Of a stretch of DNA of 64,000 nt, positions 10,292 through 19,783 are shown piece by piece. The first letter of the stretch is position 1, and each line of letters begins with the position of its first letter. Made by a program: the position numbers and the translations under genes. The notes below the pieces were generated by a model. It made no database searches and was not told the DNA's origin. It saw only the letters and a list, made by a program, of their open reading frames with translations. The stretch comes from Alistipes sp. Zagget8 (GTDB lineage Bacteria; Bacteroidota; Bacteroidia; Bacteroidales; Rikenellaceae), in NCBI GenBank assembly GCA_001941065.1, contig MSHJ01000010.1:377721-441720 (forward strand), written 5' to 3'.

Positions 10292-12643
10292 TCAGTTGAC
10301 GCCCCAGTTCTTGTTCGGCTCACGCCCCATGAAGAGTTCCAGCGTCGCACCTGCGGCGATATCGGAAAAGTCCAGGTAGCATTTACCGTACTCTTTGCCA
10401 TTCAGCAGGGCTTTCTGGATATAGCGGTTTCCGGGAGCGTTGTCATGCGCGACGACCGTGAATTTCTCCCCTGCGGCATAATCCGGGTCGAGACGGAACT
10501 CGATACGGTCGAACACGGGGCTCGTGATCTCCATCCGGGTCTCGCCCGGGCAGGCGGGGTGTATGCCGGAGGCTGCCAGCACATACCATGCGGACATCTG
10601 CCCGGCATCCTCGTTGCCGACGATGCCCTCGACTGCGTTCTTGTAGCCGTTCTCGCAGATGTGGCGCGTCCAGCGCTGCGTTTCCCACGGCGTATCGAGC
10701 CGGTTGAAAAGGAACGGCGCAAGGTGTACCGGTTCGTTGGCGTGGTTGTAGTAGTCATTCCACTTCAGGTCGGCGGGAGCTTTGGAGAAAAACACCTCGA
10801 GGTCTTCCAGCACGGCCTCCCGGCCGCCCATCAGTTCGACCATGCCCTTCACATCGTGGGGCACGAACCAGCCCTGCTGGTACGGATTGCTCTCGGTGCA
10901 GCCCCAGCCCTGCTGCAAACGTCCTTTCGGCTTCATCGGTGCCCAGTCTCCGTTTTCCAGGCGGGGACGGAACCAGCCCAACTCCTCGTTCCAGAGATTG
11001 CGGTATGCCCCACCTTTTTTCAGGAACGCCGCGGCATCGTCCTCTTTACCCATCGCCTTCGCCATCTGGGCGATACACCAGTCAAAATAGGCATATTCGA
11101 GCGTCAGCGAAATACCCCGGTTCCGGTTGTCGAAACTGTAACCGAACTTGTCGTTGCCGAAAAGTTTCGACGTGTTCAGCGCATAACGATACCCGGCTTC
11201 AGCATCGTAGGTGCGAATGCCCTTGACGTAGGCGTCCGCAAGCACAGAGAGCGCCGGATTGCCGATCATGCAGCCCGAATAGGCATTGAAGAACTCCCAG
11301 CGCTCGAAATATTCCCGACCGCTCTGTCCGGCCATCGTGATGAGCGAATTGAGCATATCGCAGACCAAGGCGGGATTGATGATGGTCTGCAGCGGCATCT
11401 GGCTGCGGAAAACATCCCAGCCGCTGAAGATCGTCCGTTTCGTGAATTTCCCGTCGGTATTGTGTATTTCATAATCCCCGCCCACGTAGCGGCCGTCCAC
11501 ATCGGTATAGATACGCGGATCGATCATCGTATGGTAGAGCGAAGTATAGAAAATGGTCTTCTGGTCTTCCGTGCCGCCTTCGATCGCCACGCGGCTCAGT
11601 TCCTTGTTCCAAAGGTCGTGGGCCTCGGCCCGTACCGTCCCGAAATCCTTGCCGGCAATCTCCGCATTGAAATTGTTTTCCGCACCCTGCTGGTCCACGA
11701 ACGAAATACCCACCTTCAGCGTCACCTGTTCGCCGGCTCCGGACGCAAACTCCGTGAAAAATCCGATACTCTTGCCTTCGAACTCCGACTTGTCCCGGAT
11801 AACGTCGGCCTGCGAAAGACGCGTCTGGTAGGGAATACTCGTCACCTCATCGCGTTTGCGCACCCAATCGTCCGGAATGTCGGCGCTCCAAAAACCATAG
11901 TCCTTCAGCGGTTTGCTGAAACGGCCGTAGAAATGGAGCGTATATTTCACCTGTCCCTTTCCGTTGCCCCAGCCGCCGCCGTCGGGCGTGCATTTAATCC
12001 AGCCCATAATCGTGCTGTCGTTGACAACTTTCAGGTACTGGTAGTCCGACGAACCCGCCACACGGCGGGCCAGGTCGATCTGGATGCGCGAACAGTCGTG
12101 CTCGGGGAAGGTGAAGCGCATGATTCCGCAGTGCGGCGTAGCGGAAGTCTCCGCGCGAATGCCGTAATCCGTCAGGTTCACGGAATAGTAGCCCGCCCTG
12201 GCAGTCTCCGTAGGCTTGTCGTAGTAGGATCTCCAGCCGCTGATCGTGCCGTCCTCCTTGCCCGGAATCGTCTTCAGCGGACCGGTTGTCGGCATGACGA
12301 GGAAATTCCCCAGGTCGCCGAACCAGCCCACACCGCTCATCTGTGTCAGCGCAAAGCCCTCGATCGTCCTGTGCTCATCGCTGTAACCCGAGCTCTTGTC
12401 CTTGCCGGTCACCGTGTTGGGACTCACCTGCACCATCCCGAAGGGAGTGACAGCCCCGGGAATAGTTTTGCCCAAGCCATGGTAGGCTCCCGCCGCGTCA
12501 GGATTGCAACTCGCGCCGATAAAGGGATTCACATAATCCGCCGGAGATTTTACGCCTTCGGCCCGGGCGGTGCAGCCCCCGGACAGGAAAAGCAGAAGCG
12601 ACAGGCCCGGCAAGGCAATCATTCGAGTGATTTTTTGATGCAT
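10292..12643 (-). CDS. Glycoside hydrolase family 92 alpha-mannosidase
   Basis: A 783-residue calcium-dependent exo-alpha-mannosidase of family GH92, which trims alpha-mannosides from N-glycans or fungal mannan. An N-terminal signal (LLLFLSGGC, possibly lipidated at C24) leads into YVNPFIG and GAVTPFGMVQVSPNT of the beta-sandwich domain. FSGWDVFRSQMPL opens the (alpha/alpha)6 barrel. E584 in TESNPYQQGWFVPHD fits the catalytic acid, and NEPVH (636-640) and GNEDAGQMSAWY fit the calcium and base region. Length is usual. It follows a sulfatase after 178 bp and precedes susC, so mannose is probably part of the PUL's target. Linkage specificity cannot be read by eye. Confidence 0.95.
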   Translation of the reverse strand: MHQKITRMIALPGLSLLLFLSGGCTARAEGVKSPADYVNPFIGASCNPDAAGAYHGLGKTIPGAVTPFGMVQVSPNTVTGKDKSSGYSDEHRTIEGFALTQMSGVGWFGDLGNFLVMPTTGPLKTIPGKEDGTISGWRSYYDKPTETARAGYYSVNLTDYGIRAETSATPHCGIMRFTFPEHDCSRIQIDLARRVAGSSDYQYLKVVNDSTIMGWIKCTPDGGGWGNGKGQVKYTLHFYGRFSKPLKDYGFWSADIPDDWVRKRDEVTSIPYQTRLSQADVIRDKSEFEGKSIGFFTEFASGAGEQVTLKVGISFVDQQGAENNFNAEIAGKDFGTVRAEAHDLWNKELSRVAIEGGTEDQKTIFYTSLYHTMIDPRIYTDVDGRYVGGDYEIHNTDGKFTKRTIFSGWDVFRSQMPLQTIINPALVCDMLNSLITMAGQSGREYFERWEFFNAYSGCMIGNPALSVLADAYVKGIRTYDAEAGYRYALNTSKLFGNDKFGYSFDNRNRGISLTLEYAYFDWCIAQMAKAMGKEDDAAAFLKKGGAYRNLWNEELGWFRPRLENGDWAPMKPKGRLQQGWGCTESNPYQQGWFVPHDVKGMVELMGGREAVLEDLEVFFSKAPADLKWNDYYNHANEPVHLAPFLFNRLDTPWETQRWTRHICENGYKNAVEGIVGNEDAGQMSAWYVLAASGIHPACPGETRMEITSPVFDRIEFRLDPDYAAGEKFTVVAHDNAPGNRYIQKALLNGKEYGKCYLDFSDIAAGATLELFMGREPNKNWGVN

Positions 12644-12689
12644 AATCAGATAATGAATTTGATAATAATTTAAACAGAATCAATAAGTT

Positions 12690-12717
12690 AAATAAAATCC
12701 AGGCCGGAAGCCGGCCT
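12690..12717 (-). terminator. Hairpin with weak U-run after a sulfatase gene
   Basis: Arms AGGCCGG (12701-12707) and CCGGCCT (12711-12717) form a 7-bp GC stem with a 3-nt loop. On the minus strand it is followed by GGATTTTATTT. It lies about 105 bp past the sulfatase stop (12822) and upstream of the GH92 start. No clear TAnnTTTG promoter follows before GH92, so read-through rather than full termination is likely. Confidence 0.55.
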
Positions 12718-12821
12718 CCGTTTCGGGGTACGGGTCAGGCGTATGGGACTCCGGCCGCACTTCCCCGGGAAGCTCGGCATGGTCCGCTATGACTTGATTT
12801 ATGATTGTGTCCGGAACGCTA

Positions 12822-14306
12822 TCAGCTGAAAAGTTTCGGATAGAGTTCGGCCATCCGCTTCAACTGCGTATCCCCGGTTTCCGTCGCCAGTTTCCGGTAG
12901 ATTTCCACCAACCCGGCGACCACTTTGTCATAAGCCGGATTCCCGTAGAGATTGTGCATCTCCTGCGGATCATCCCACAGGTCGAACAGATAGACCGTTT
13001 GGGCCTCCGGAATGAACACGAGTTTATACCGGTCGCTGCGAACCATTCGCTGGTGATTCCGGTACGCACCGTAAACAGCCGGATAGTGCACGGCATCCGC
13101 ATCCCTGAGCATCGGGACAAGCGACCGGAAATCGACATGATCCGGGATCTTTATGCCGGCGATGTCATAGACGGTCGGCACGAGGTCCTGCATGTAATTG
13201 AGGCAGTCGCGTTTTTCATTTCTGGGAATGCCGTAACCGCTGAAAACGAGCGGAACCCGCATGGAATCTTCATAGACATTCTGCTTGCCCATCAGCCCGT
13301 GGTGTCCGCAGCTGAGTCCGTTATCGGCGGCAAAGACCACGAGGGTATTCTCCTTCAGGCCGCTTTCTTCCAGTCGGTCCAGAATACGCCCGATCTCCCG
13401 GTCGAGGTGCGTGATAATGGCATAATACTCCTGCCGGTGCTTCCGAACGGCATACTCCGTGCGGGGAAACGGCGCAAGCCGTTCGTCGCGCATCGTCTCA
13501 GGACACCCCATCAGCTCCTTGAGCGGATGTTCCGGCTGAAAGTTCTCCGGCACAGCGATCTCATCGACGGGATACATGTCATAGAACTCCTTCGGAGCCT
13601 GCCGGGGATCGTGAGGCGCATTGAAGGCCACATACATGAAGAAGGGTTTGCCGGACTTCTTATGCCGGTCGAGATAACGCACCGCGTCGTCAGCCTGCAC
13701 CTCCGTCCAGTGCTTGCCGCCCTCCCAATAGCCGCCCCACTGTTTGTCCCAGGGAATCCAGGTGTCGTCTTCCGGCGATTTGGGCCGGTCGTACTCCACC
13801 TCCGCCAATCCCGGGCATCCGCCCGGCCGGACATCCTCCGTTTCGTCGAAAAACTGCTCCGGCGTCGTATACTTGATGTGCCATTTTCCGGTCATGTAGG
13901 TATCATAGCCGGCATCCTTCATCACCTGAACCCACATTTCGCGGTTTTCGACGGAAGGAAGGTACTGCTCCTTTTCGCACTCGCGGGCCTTCCACAGATA
14001 ACACCCGGTCATCAGCATAGAACGACTTGCAACACTCACGGCCCCGTGCCAGCCACCCATATTGTAGGTATTCGTAAAGGCGGTTCCGTTGGCGATAAGC
14101 CGGTCGAGGTTCGGTGTTTTCAACTCCGGATTTCCCAGGCCCGCCACTCCGTCGAAGGTCATGTCGTCGACAAAAAGAAAAAGCACATTCGGCTTTTCAG
14201 CGCCGGCAGGCTGCTGCGTCTGCGCCGCTGCCGGGGAGATCGCTCCCGTTGTCATCAGGGCCGCCGTCACCAGAAGGCGGGGTGAAGAACAATACTCTTT
14301 TTTCAT
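12822..14306 (-). CDS. Sulfatase, S1 family, with unusual SVASR motif
   Basis: A 494-residue secreted sulfatase with signal peptide (about 1-29), then PNVLFLFVDDM and LKTPNLDRL. The maturation motif reads S91-V-A-S-R: alanine replaces the usual proline of C/S-x-P-S-R, a permitted but less common variant. TGKWH, APHDPR and AADNGLSCGHHGLMGK supply the other conserved segments. The sequence resembles choline-sulfatase/iduronate-sulfatase-like members, but substrate is not assigned. A 167-bp gap separates it from the upstream esterase gene, so it may start a separate transcript. Confidence 0.94.
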   Translation of the reverse strand: MKKEYCSSPRLLVTAALMTTGAISPAAAQTQQPAGAEKPNVLFLFVDDMTFDGVAGLGNPELKTPNLDRLIANGTAFTNTYNMGGWHGAVSVASRSMLMTGCYLWKARECEKEQYLPSVENREMWVQVMKDAGYDTYMTGKWHIKYTTPEQFFDETEDVRPGGCPGLAEVEYDRPKSPEDDTWIPWDKQWGGYWEGGKHWTEVQADDAVRYLDRHKKSGKPFFMYVAFNAPHDPRQAPKEFYDMYPVDEIAVPENFQPEHPLKELMGCPETMRDERLAPFPRTEYAVRKHRQEYYAIITHLDREIGRILDRLEESGLKENTLVVFAADNGLSCGHHGLMGKQNVYEDSMRVPLVFSGYGIPRNEKRDCLNYMQDLVPTVYDIAGIKIPDHVDFRSLVPMLRDADAVHYPAVYGAYRNHQRMVRSDRYKLVFIPEAQTVYLFDLWDDPQEMHNLYGNPAYDKVVAGLVEIYRKLATETGDTQLKRMAELYPKLFS

Positions 14307-14447
14307 TCGGTTCAGCTGTTCAGGTTTGTAAATGTAAAATTAAGTCACAAAACAATCCGGCCGACAGAGCCCCGGACTAAAATGAACTTATACAACATTC
14401 AAATAATTGACAATCAACAATAAACGCAAGCAACAAAGTAAACTTTC

Positions 14448-14480
14448 CTTATAGCCGGGTCAGGCTTTTGACGCTATAAG
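14448..14480 (-). terminator. Hairpin overlapping the stop of the esterase gene
   Basis: Arms CTTATAGC (14448-14455) and GCTATAAG (14473-14480), with inner GTCA/TGAC pairing. The 3-prime arm of the pair spans the stop codon at 14474. No U-run follows on the minus strand (GGAAAGTTTACTTTG). Placed at the end of the seven-gene block 22278-14474, it may protect or end that messenger. Confidence 0.4.
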
Positions 14481-15478
14481 TGTTCCTTCGCGAAAGCCAG
14501 CATGTCGAACAGAAACTCTTCATACCGGTAAAAACGCGGGTTTACGACTCCGTGCGGACCATAGGGCACGGCCCGCAGTTCCACGACAGCCGCTCCTTTG
14601 GCTTTAAGTTCAGCGGCGAAATCGAGGGTCGGGCCGGAATCGACGAGCGGGTCCATCAATCCCTGGATAATCATCGCGGCGGGTATCCGGTCCCCGGGCT
14701 GCGGAATGATGAACAGCGGCGAGGCTTTGCGCAGGTTCTCCGTGTCGTCGGACGTGAACCCGAAATAGCGCACCAGGTCCCTACGCTTGTCAAGCCACTC
14801 CCGTCCGTGAGCCACCATGTCGGCAGGTCCGGCCGAAGAGATGAAGAGCTTCGTTCCCGGCGTCGTCAGGCCCATGTAAGAGGTCAGATGTCCCCCGGCA
14901 GAGAAGCCGTAAAAGCCGAAACGCCCGGCATCCACACCCCACTCCGGAGCGTGTGTGCGGATAAATGCCAGCGCATCGCGCAAATCCGCGCAGGTATCCC
15001 CGAACGTACCCTGCCCCGAAAGTGTATAGCTGACACTCATCACGGCAATGCCGTTCGAAGCGAACCACGACGCGGGCAGCACCATGTTGGGCGTCTTTTC
15101 GTGGCCGGTCATCCAGCCGCCGCCGTGGATGAACAACATGAATGGGAAGGGCCCTTCGCCCTGCCCTGCCGGCAAATAGACATCCATGCGGCAGGCATAA
15201 GCGGGGTAGCGCTTGTAGTCGAAACTCCGGACCGTGCATTTTTCGAAATCAGCCGGACGTATCCGGTCGGGCACATACCGCCAGGGCTCCCGCCAGCCGG
15301 GTACGGTGTCGGGATCGAACCCGAATTTTTCGGCCATTCGGGCTTCGTTCCGGACCTTCCATCCCGCACCTTCCCTCACCAACGCCATTCCGTAGCGGTT
15401 GAACGTCTTCGCAGGCTCCTGGGCACGGGCCTCCGCGAACAACAGACCCAACACAATGACAAACAGCAATTTACGCAT
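14474..15478 (-). CDS. Secreted alpha/beta-hydrolase (carbohydrate-esterase-like)
   Basis: A 334-residue secreted serine esterase. HGGGW (about 118-122) forms the oxyanion hole and G-F-S193-A-G-G the nucleophile elbow. GLMDPLVDSG and YGPHGVV supply the likely Asp and His of the triad. The fold resembles the acetyl-xylan esterase/lipase group (BD-FAE-like). I chose the ATG at 15478 (MRKLLFVIVLGLLF signal peptide) because the longer frame from 15505 would overlap the preceding sulfatase and hide the signal. Context suggests deacylation of the sulfated glycan; the exact acyl group is unknown. Confidence 0.9.
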   Translation of the reverse strand: MRKLLFVIVLGLLFAEARAQEPAKTFNRYGMALVREGAGWKVRNEARMAEKFGFDPDTVPGWREPWRYVPDRIRPADFEKCTVRSFDYKRYPAYACRMDVYLPAGQGEGPFPFMLFIHGGGWMTGHEKTPNMVLPASWFASNGIAVMSVSYTLSGQGTFGDTCADLRDALAFIRTHAPEWGVDAGRFGFYGFSAGGHLTSYMGLTTPGTKLFISSAGPADMVAHGREWLDKRRDLVRYFGFTSDDTENLRKASPLFIIPQPGDRIPAAMIIQGLMDPLVDSGPTLDFAAELKAKGAAVVELRAVPYGPHGVVNPRFYRYEEFLFDMLAFAKEHL

Positions 15479-15494
15479 AACGAAAGTATTTCGG

Positions 15495-17039
15495 TCAGTT
15501 GACATCGAGATTCCGGTGATCGCCGATCCGGGGCTTGACCGTCCGCTTCAGGGGGATGTTCATGCCGTCCGTCTCCTCGAGCCACGTGTAAAGATCGTTC
15601 GCCAGCTGCTCGATCGTCTCCCGGTATGCGGGCTCGGCGATCAGGTTGCGGGTCTCATGGGGATCGTTCTCCAGATCGTAGAACTCGTTGGTGTCCCAGA
15701 TGCCGTGGTAACGGATGTACTTGTACTTATCCGTCCTCACGCCGAACGTCGTGGGGGTCTGGGGAAAATCGTACTCCCAGTAGTATTCGTAATAGATTCG
15801 CTTGCGCCAGTCGGCGACCTCTTCGCCCTCGAGCAGCGGCAGCATCGACTGTCCCCGCATCTGCGGAGCCTTATCGATCCCGCACGCCTCCATGACGGTC
15901 GGGGCGATGTCGATGTTCTGCACCATCGGTTCGACCACGGTCCCCGGCGCGATGATCTCGGGGCAATAGGCAAGCATCGGAACGCGCACCGAAGCCTCGT
16001 AGAAGGTCCGCTTGTCGATCAGGCCGTGCTCGCCCCAGCAGAAACCGTTGTCGCCCATGTAGATGATGAGCGTATTGCGATCCATGCCGGTCTTGCGCAG
16101 GTAATCCAGGATACGGCCAATCGAGGCGTCCATACTGGTCAGGCACTGGCAGTAGCGTTTGGCCTCGGTCTCCCAGTCTGTGCGGCCGAAATAGCTGTAA
16201 TCGACCCCGTGCCAGCTCTCGCGCTGGGCCTTGACCCAGTCGGGAAGACGCTCCTCGCCGTACCACGCGCTACCCTTGGCAGGCTGGCCGGCGGCGTCTT
16301 TCGACGGCACGGCATGCAGGCCGTAGGTCGGCGTATCGAAATTCGCCGGCTTCGGAATCCGCTCGTCGTCGTAGATACCCTCATGCTCCTCCGACGCCGC
16401 GAACGGGTCGTGCACGGCCTTGTGCGAAAGGTAGACGAAGAAGGGTTTTTCGCGGTTCTCCTCGATGAAATCGATGGCGTGGTCGGTCAGCAGGTCGGTC
16501 ACATAGGCGTCCTCGGGATAGACGACATCCTTGCCGTTGACGTTCATTTCCACGTTGTAATAGGTCCCCTGCCCTTCGAAGCTCTCCCAATGGTCGAATC
16601 CGGGCTGCGGGCGGTTGTCCGTATCGCCCATGTGCCATTTCCCGAAAAAGCCCGTCACATACCCCGCCTCCTGCAGGTACTGCGGGAAGAACGTAAGCCC
16701 CTCGGGCACAGGCGCGACATTGTCGACCACGGTATGCTCGTGCGAGAACATGCCCGTCAGGATGGAGGCCCGGGAGGGTGAGGAGAGCGACGTGGTGACG
16801 AAGGCGTTCCGGACATAGGCGCCGTTGGCGGCCATGAAATCCAGATTGGGCGTCTGCAGCCACGGCACGGTATTCAGGAATCCCATGTAGTCGTAGCGAT
16901 GGTCGTCGCTCAGGATGAAGATCACGTTGCGGGGCTTCGCATCCGGGAGACGTGTGACCGAAAGCTGGTTCTGCCCGCTTTTCGTCGCGCATCCCGCCAG
17001 CAGCGAGGCGCCCAGGGTGAGGATAGTGCTGTTACGCAT
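15495..17039 (-). CDS. Sulfatase, S1 family (N-acetylglucosamine-6-sulfatase-like)
   Basis: A 514-residue lipoprotein-type sulfatase (lipobox LLAGC, C17). RNVIFILSDDHRYDYMG is followed by the maturation motif S86-S-P-S-R. FGKWHMGD, SHKAVHDPF and MGDNGFCWGEHGLIDKR complete the active site. The general pattern (GFDHWESFEGQGTYYN, early HDPF, long middle insertion) is like GlcNAc-6-sulfatase-type S1 enzymes, but subfamily assignment is only tentative. It is 16 bp downstream of the SGNH esterase gene and 16 bp upstream of the alpha/beta-hydrolase, so desulfation and deacylation appear coupled in one transcript. Confidence 0.94.
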   Translation of the reverse strand: MRNSTILTLGASLLAGCATKSGQNQLSVTRLPDAKPRNVIFILSDDHRYDYMGFLNTVPWLQTPNLDFMAANGAYVRNAFVTTSLSSPSRASILTGMFSHEHTVVDNVAPVPEGLTFFPQYLQEAGYVTGFFGKWHMGDTDNRPQPGFDHWESFEGQGTYYNVEMNVNGKDVVYPEDAYVTDLLTDHAIDFIEENREKPFFVYLSHKAVHDPFAASEEHEGIYDDERIPKPANFDTPTYGLHAVPSKDAAGQPAKGSAWYGEERLPDWVKAQRESWHGVDYSYFGRTDWETEAKRYCQCLTSMDASIGRILDYLRKTGMDRNTLIIYMGDNGFCWGEHGLIDKRTFYEASVRVPMLAYCPEIIAPGTVVEPMVQNIDIAPTVMEACGIDKAPQMRGQSMLPLLEGEEVADWRKRIYYEYYWEYDFPQTPTTFGVRTDKYKYIRYHGIWDTNEFYDLENDPHETRNLIAEPAYRETIEQLANDLYTWLEETDGMNIPLKRTVKPRIGDHRNLDVN

Positions 17040-17055
17040 GGCCGTATCGTTAGAA

Positions 17056-18117
17056 TTATTTCACGAGTTTTGCGAGTGCCTCGCCGAAGCGCTTCGCTCC
17101 CTTGTTGTCGAAATGGACGTTTCCTTTGAGGTCCTCAACCGCAGAGAGCTTGTTTCCCTCGATGAGGAAAAGCTTCCGGTCGCCCTGTGCAATGGCCTGT
17201 TCCACGATCCGGCGTTCGGCCGTGCGCACCTCGGAGAGCGGCTTTCCGGGCGCACGCTTGCCCCGCGTACCGGTCTCGTCGGCTGCCGTCGTCGGCAGGA
17301 TGCAGTAGATGCGTGCATCGGGCTGCACCCGCCTCAACTCAGTCAAAAACCGTTCGTAGCGGCGTGCGATCTCCGCGATGTCGCCCCGCGTACCGCCGTT
17401 CCAGTCGTTGAAGCCCCACAGCACGGTGATAATGTCGACTTTGACATCCGTCAGTTCCCGGGCGACGGCAGGCGAAATCTGCGAACCGCCGACGCCGAGG
17501 TTGTAGAGATAATACCCGTTTATCGATGCCAGCACGAAGGGATACGAACCCTCCGACCCGCACTGGGACTGCCCCGCACCGTGGGTGATCGAATCCCCGA
17601 TGGCCACATACACCGGACGTTTCTTCCGCTTTACGTCAAGCAGTTTGGCGCCGTCATCGAGAAGCAGTCCGTCGAAATTGACGCCGTAATAGATCGGCAG
17701 GACGATCTCCCACTCGACGGCGCCCTCCCCGGGCGATACCAGCACGAGCTGATCGCCGGGAACGGCCCCGACGAATTCGCCGTCGCGGTAGACGCCGTAG
17801 AAATTCGACGGCTTGCGCAGATCGGCTCCTTCGCGGTCGCTGAAAAGGGGTTTGACGGTGCGGCTGTCGGTCTTGAAGCAGATTCGCACGCCCGACTGCG
17901 TCAGGGCTTTCGAACGGGAAAAGTTGTTCAGGTCAGGACGTTCCCACAGTTCGTCACTGAAACGGTCGATCGTCATCCGGCCGTCGGTACAGGTGAGGTG
18001 CATGGCTCCTTCGACCACGATCCGTCTGTCGTCGGGGGCGATTTTCGTCTCGCCGCGGGCGATGAGGCTGCCGAGCAGCAGCAGGAATGAAAGAAGATAT
18101 TTCATAAGGCATTTCAT
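17056..18117 (-). CDS. SGNH/GDSL esterase with N-terminal beta-domain (CE2-like layout)
   Basis: A 353-residue secreted esterase. After a signal peptide (about 1-22), residues 25-160 look like a beta-sandwich domain. The SGNH domain starts with AIGDS176ITHG, has block II around GVGGSQIS, block III GFN238D and the catalytic H335 in GNVHFDNKG. The usual Asp three residues before His (DxxH) is Gly here, so it may use a Ser-His dyad, as known for some CE2 acetyl esterases that share this two-domain layout. It lies between two sulfatases (6-bp and 16-bp gaps). Removal of O-acetyl groups from the glycan is inferred. Confidence 0.88.
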   Translation of the reverse strand: MKCLMKYLLSFLLLLGSLIARGETKIAPDDRRIVVEGAMHLTCTDGRMTIDRFSDELWERPDLNNFSRSKALTQSGVRICFKTDSRTVKPLFSDREGADLRKPSNFYGVYRDGEFVGAVPGDQLVLVSPGEGAVEWEIVLPIYYGVNFDGLLLDDGAKLLDVKRKKRPVYVAIGDSITHGAGQSQCGSEGSYPFVLASINGYYLYNLGVGGSQISPAVARELTDVKVDIITVLWGFNDWNGGTRGDIAEIARRYERFLTELRRVQPDARIYCILPTTAADETGTRGKRAPGKPLSEVRTAERRIVEQAIAQGDRKLFLIEGNKLSAVEDLKGNVHFDNKGAKRFGEALAKLVK

Positions 18118-18123
18118 TGATCG

Positions 18124-19761
18124 TTATTTCTTCGGTGCTTTTCTTTTCCACGCTTCGAGGTCGAATTTGCTTTCGCTCTCTTCGATCTTCAGTTCGTCAC
18201 GCTTGTCGGCAAGCCGTTTTTTCAGGTCGGCGACGATTTCGGCATAGCGGGGATTGTCGTAGACGTTGTTTACCTCCAAGGGGTCCGCTTTCAGGTCGTA
18301 AAGTTCCCAGCTGTCGATGGGAAGGTCCTTGCCCTTGCTGCCGCCGCCCTGGTCCTTGAAGTGGATCAGTTTGTAATCCCGCGTCGCAATGCCGTCGTGA
18401 CGGCGGACGTTATGGATCGAAGGATAGTCGTAATAGTGGTAGTAGAGTTCGTCGCGCCAGTCCGCAGGGGCCTTGCCGGTCGCGAAGAGCGGCGTGAGGG
18501 GCACTCCGCACACCTCGGCGGGAACCTCCACACCGGCCAGGGCCAGGTACGTCGGAGCAAAGTCGATGTTCTGCACCAGTTCGTCGCACACCGTGCCCGG
18601 AGCGATCTGCTGCGGGAAACTCATGACGAGCGGCGTGCGGAACGACTCCTCGTACATGAAACGTTTGTCAAACCAGTTGTGTTCCCCCATGTAGAAACCC
18701 TGATCGGAGGTGTAGACGACGATCGTGTTCTCGCTCAGGCCGTTTTCGTCGAGGTAATCCAGCAGGCGGCCGATCTCGTCGTCCAGCGACTTGACGCAGC
18801 GAACGTAATCCTTGATATAACGCTGGTATTTCCACCGCACGAGGTCCTTCCCTTTCAAGCCGGCGGCAAGCATTTTCTCGTTCAACGGGCCGTAAACCGC
18901 CTTGAAACGCTCCTGTTCCGCAGGCGACATACGGAGAAATTCCGCATTGAAATTGTTCTTCGCCTGCTTGTTTTCAAGCAGTTCGTAGACCTTGCAATCG
19001 TCGACCATCTTCATTTCGTGCTCGATGGTCATTTGCTGCAGGCGGGCGGCATCGCCGCGCGTGCTGTAATCGTCGAAGAAGGTCGCGGGTTCGGGGAAAG
19101 TGACATCCTCGTAGAGTTCGGCATATTTCAGCTCCGGGAACCAGTTGCGGTGGACCGACTTGTGGTGGACCAGCAGGCAGAAGGGTTTGTTGCGGTCGCG
19201 GTGCTCCAGCCAGTCGATGGCGTCGTTGGTGACGATATTGGCCACGTAACCCTCCTCGCGGACGAACTCGGGATGCTCTTTCGTGCTGAACTCCGGATTG
19301 TAGTAAGTGCCCTGCCCGTTGAGTATCTTGTAGTCGTCGAAACCCTGCGGCACGCTCCAGAGATGCCATTTGCCAAAGATTGCCGTCTGGTATCCGGCCT
19401 GCTGCAGGAGTTTCGGGAAGGTCATCTGGTCGGCGTTGAAAGCGGGCGTCCGGCCCAGTTTGATCTGTCCGTGCTGGTGGCTGTACTTGCCCGTCAGCAG
19501 CGTGGCGCGGCTGGGAGAAGAGATCGAATTTTCGACATAGGCACGCGTGAAGAGAATGCCGCGGGCCGCAAGCCGGTCGATGTTGGGGGTCGGAGCGAGT
19601 TTCGACACCGGACCGCCGTAAGCGCTGATCGTCTGGTACGAATGGTCATCGCTCATGATATGGACGATGTTGACCGGTCCGGCCTTTTGCTGGGCTGTCG
19701 CCACGCCCGCCGCAGGCAGCAGGGCCGCCGTCATGGGAATCGTAAGTAGTTTATGGTTCAT
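18124..19761 (-). CDS. Sulfatase, S1 family (probable GlcNAc-6-O-sulfatase type, S1_11-like)
   Basis: A 545-residue periplasmic sulfatase with signal peptide (about 1-24), VNIVHIMSDDHSYQ, and maturation motif S81-S-P-S-R. FGKWHLWSVPQGFDDYKILNGQGTYYNP, HKSVHRNWFPE and STRGDAARLQQMTIEHEMKMVDDCK resemble characterised Bacteroides S1_11 enzymes that act on 6-sulfo-GlcNAc. TSDQGFYMGEHNWFDKRFMYEES carries further active-site residues. The subfamily call rests on remembered motifs, not an alignment. Gene spacing is 22 bp upstream and 6 bp downstream, within one operon. Confidence 0.94.
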   Translation of the reverse strand: MNHKLLTIPMTAALLPAAGVATAQQKAGPVNIVHIMSDDHSYQTISAYGGPVSKLAPTPNIDRLAARGILFTRAYVENSISSPSRATLLTGKYSHQHGQIKLGRTPAFNADQMTFPKLLQQAGYQTAIFGKWHLWSVPQGFDDYKILNGQGTYYNPEFSTKEHPEFVREEGYVANIVTNDAIDWLEHRDRNKPFCLLVHHKSVHRNWFPELKYAELYEDVTFPEPATFFDDYSTRGDAARLQQMTIEHEMKMVDDCKVYELLENKQAKNNFNAEFLRMSPAEQERFKAVYGPLNEKMLAAGLKGKDLVRWKYQRYIKDYVRCVKSLDDEIGRLLDYLDENGLSENTIVVYTSDQGFYMGEHNWFDKRFMYEESFRTPLVMSFPQQIAPGTVCDELVQNIDFAPTYLALAGVEVPAEVCGVPLTPLFATGKAPADWRDELYYHYYDYPSIHNVRRHDGIATRDYKLIHFKDQGGGSKGKDLPIDSWELYDLKADPLEVNNVYDNPRYAEIVADLKKRLADKRDELKIEESESKFDLEAWKRKAPKK

Positions 19762-19783
19762 GGGTTCAATGGTTTGGTTCGGA

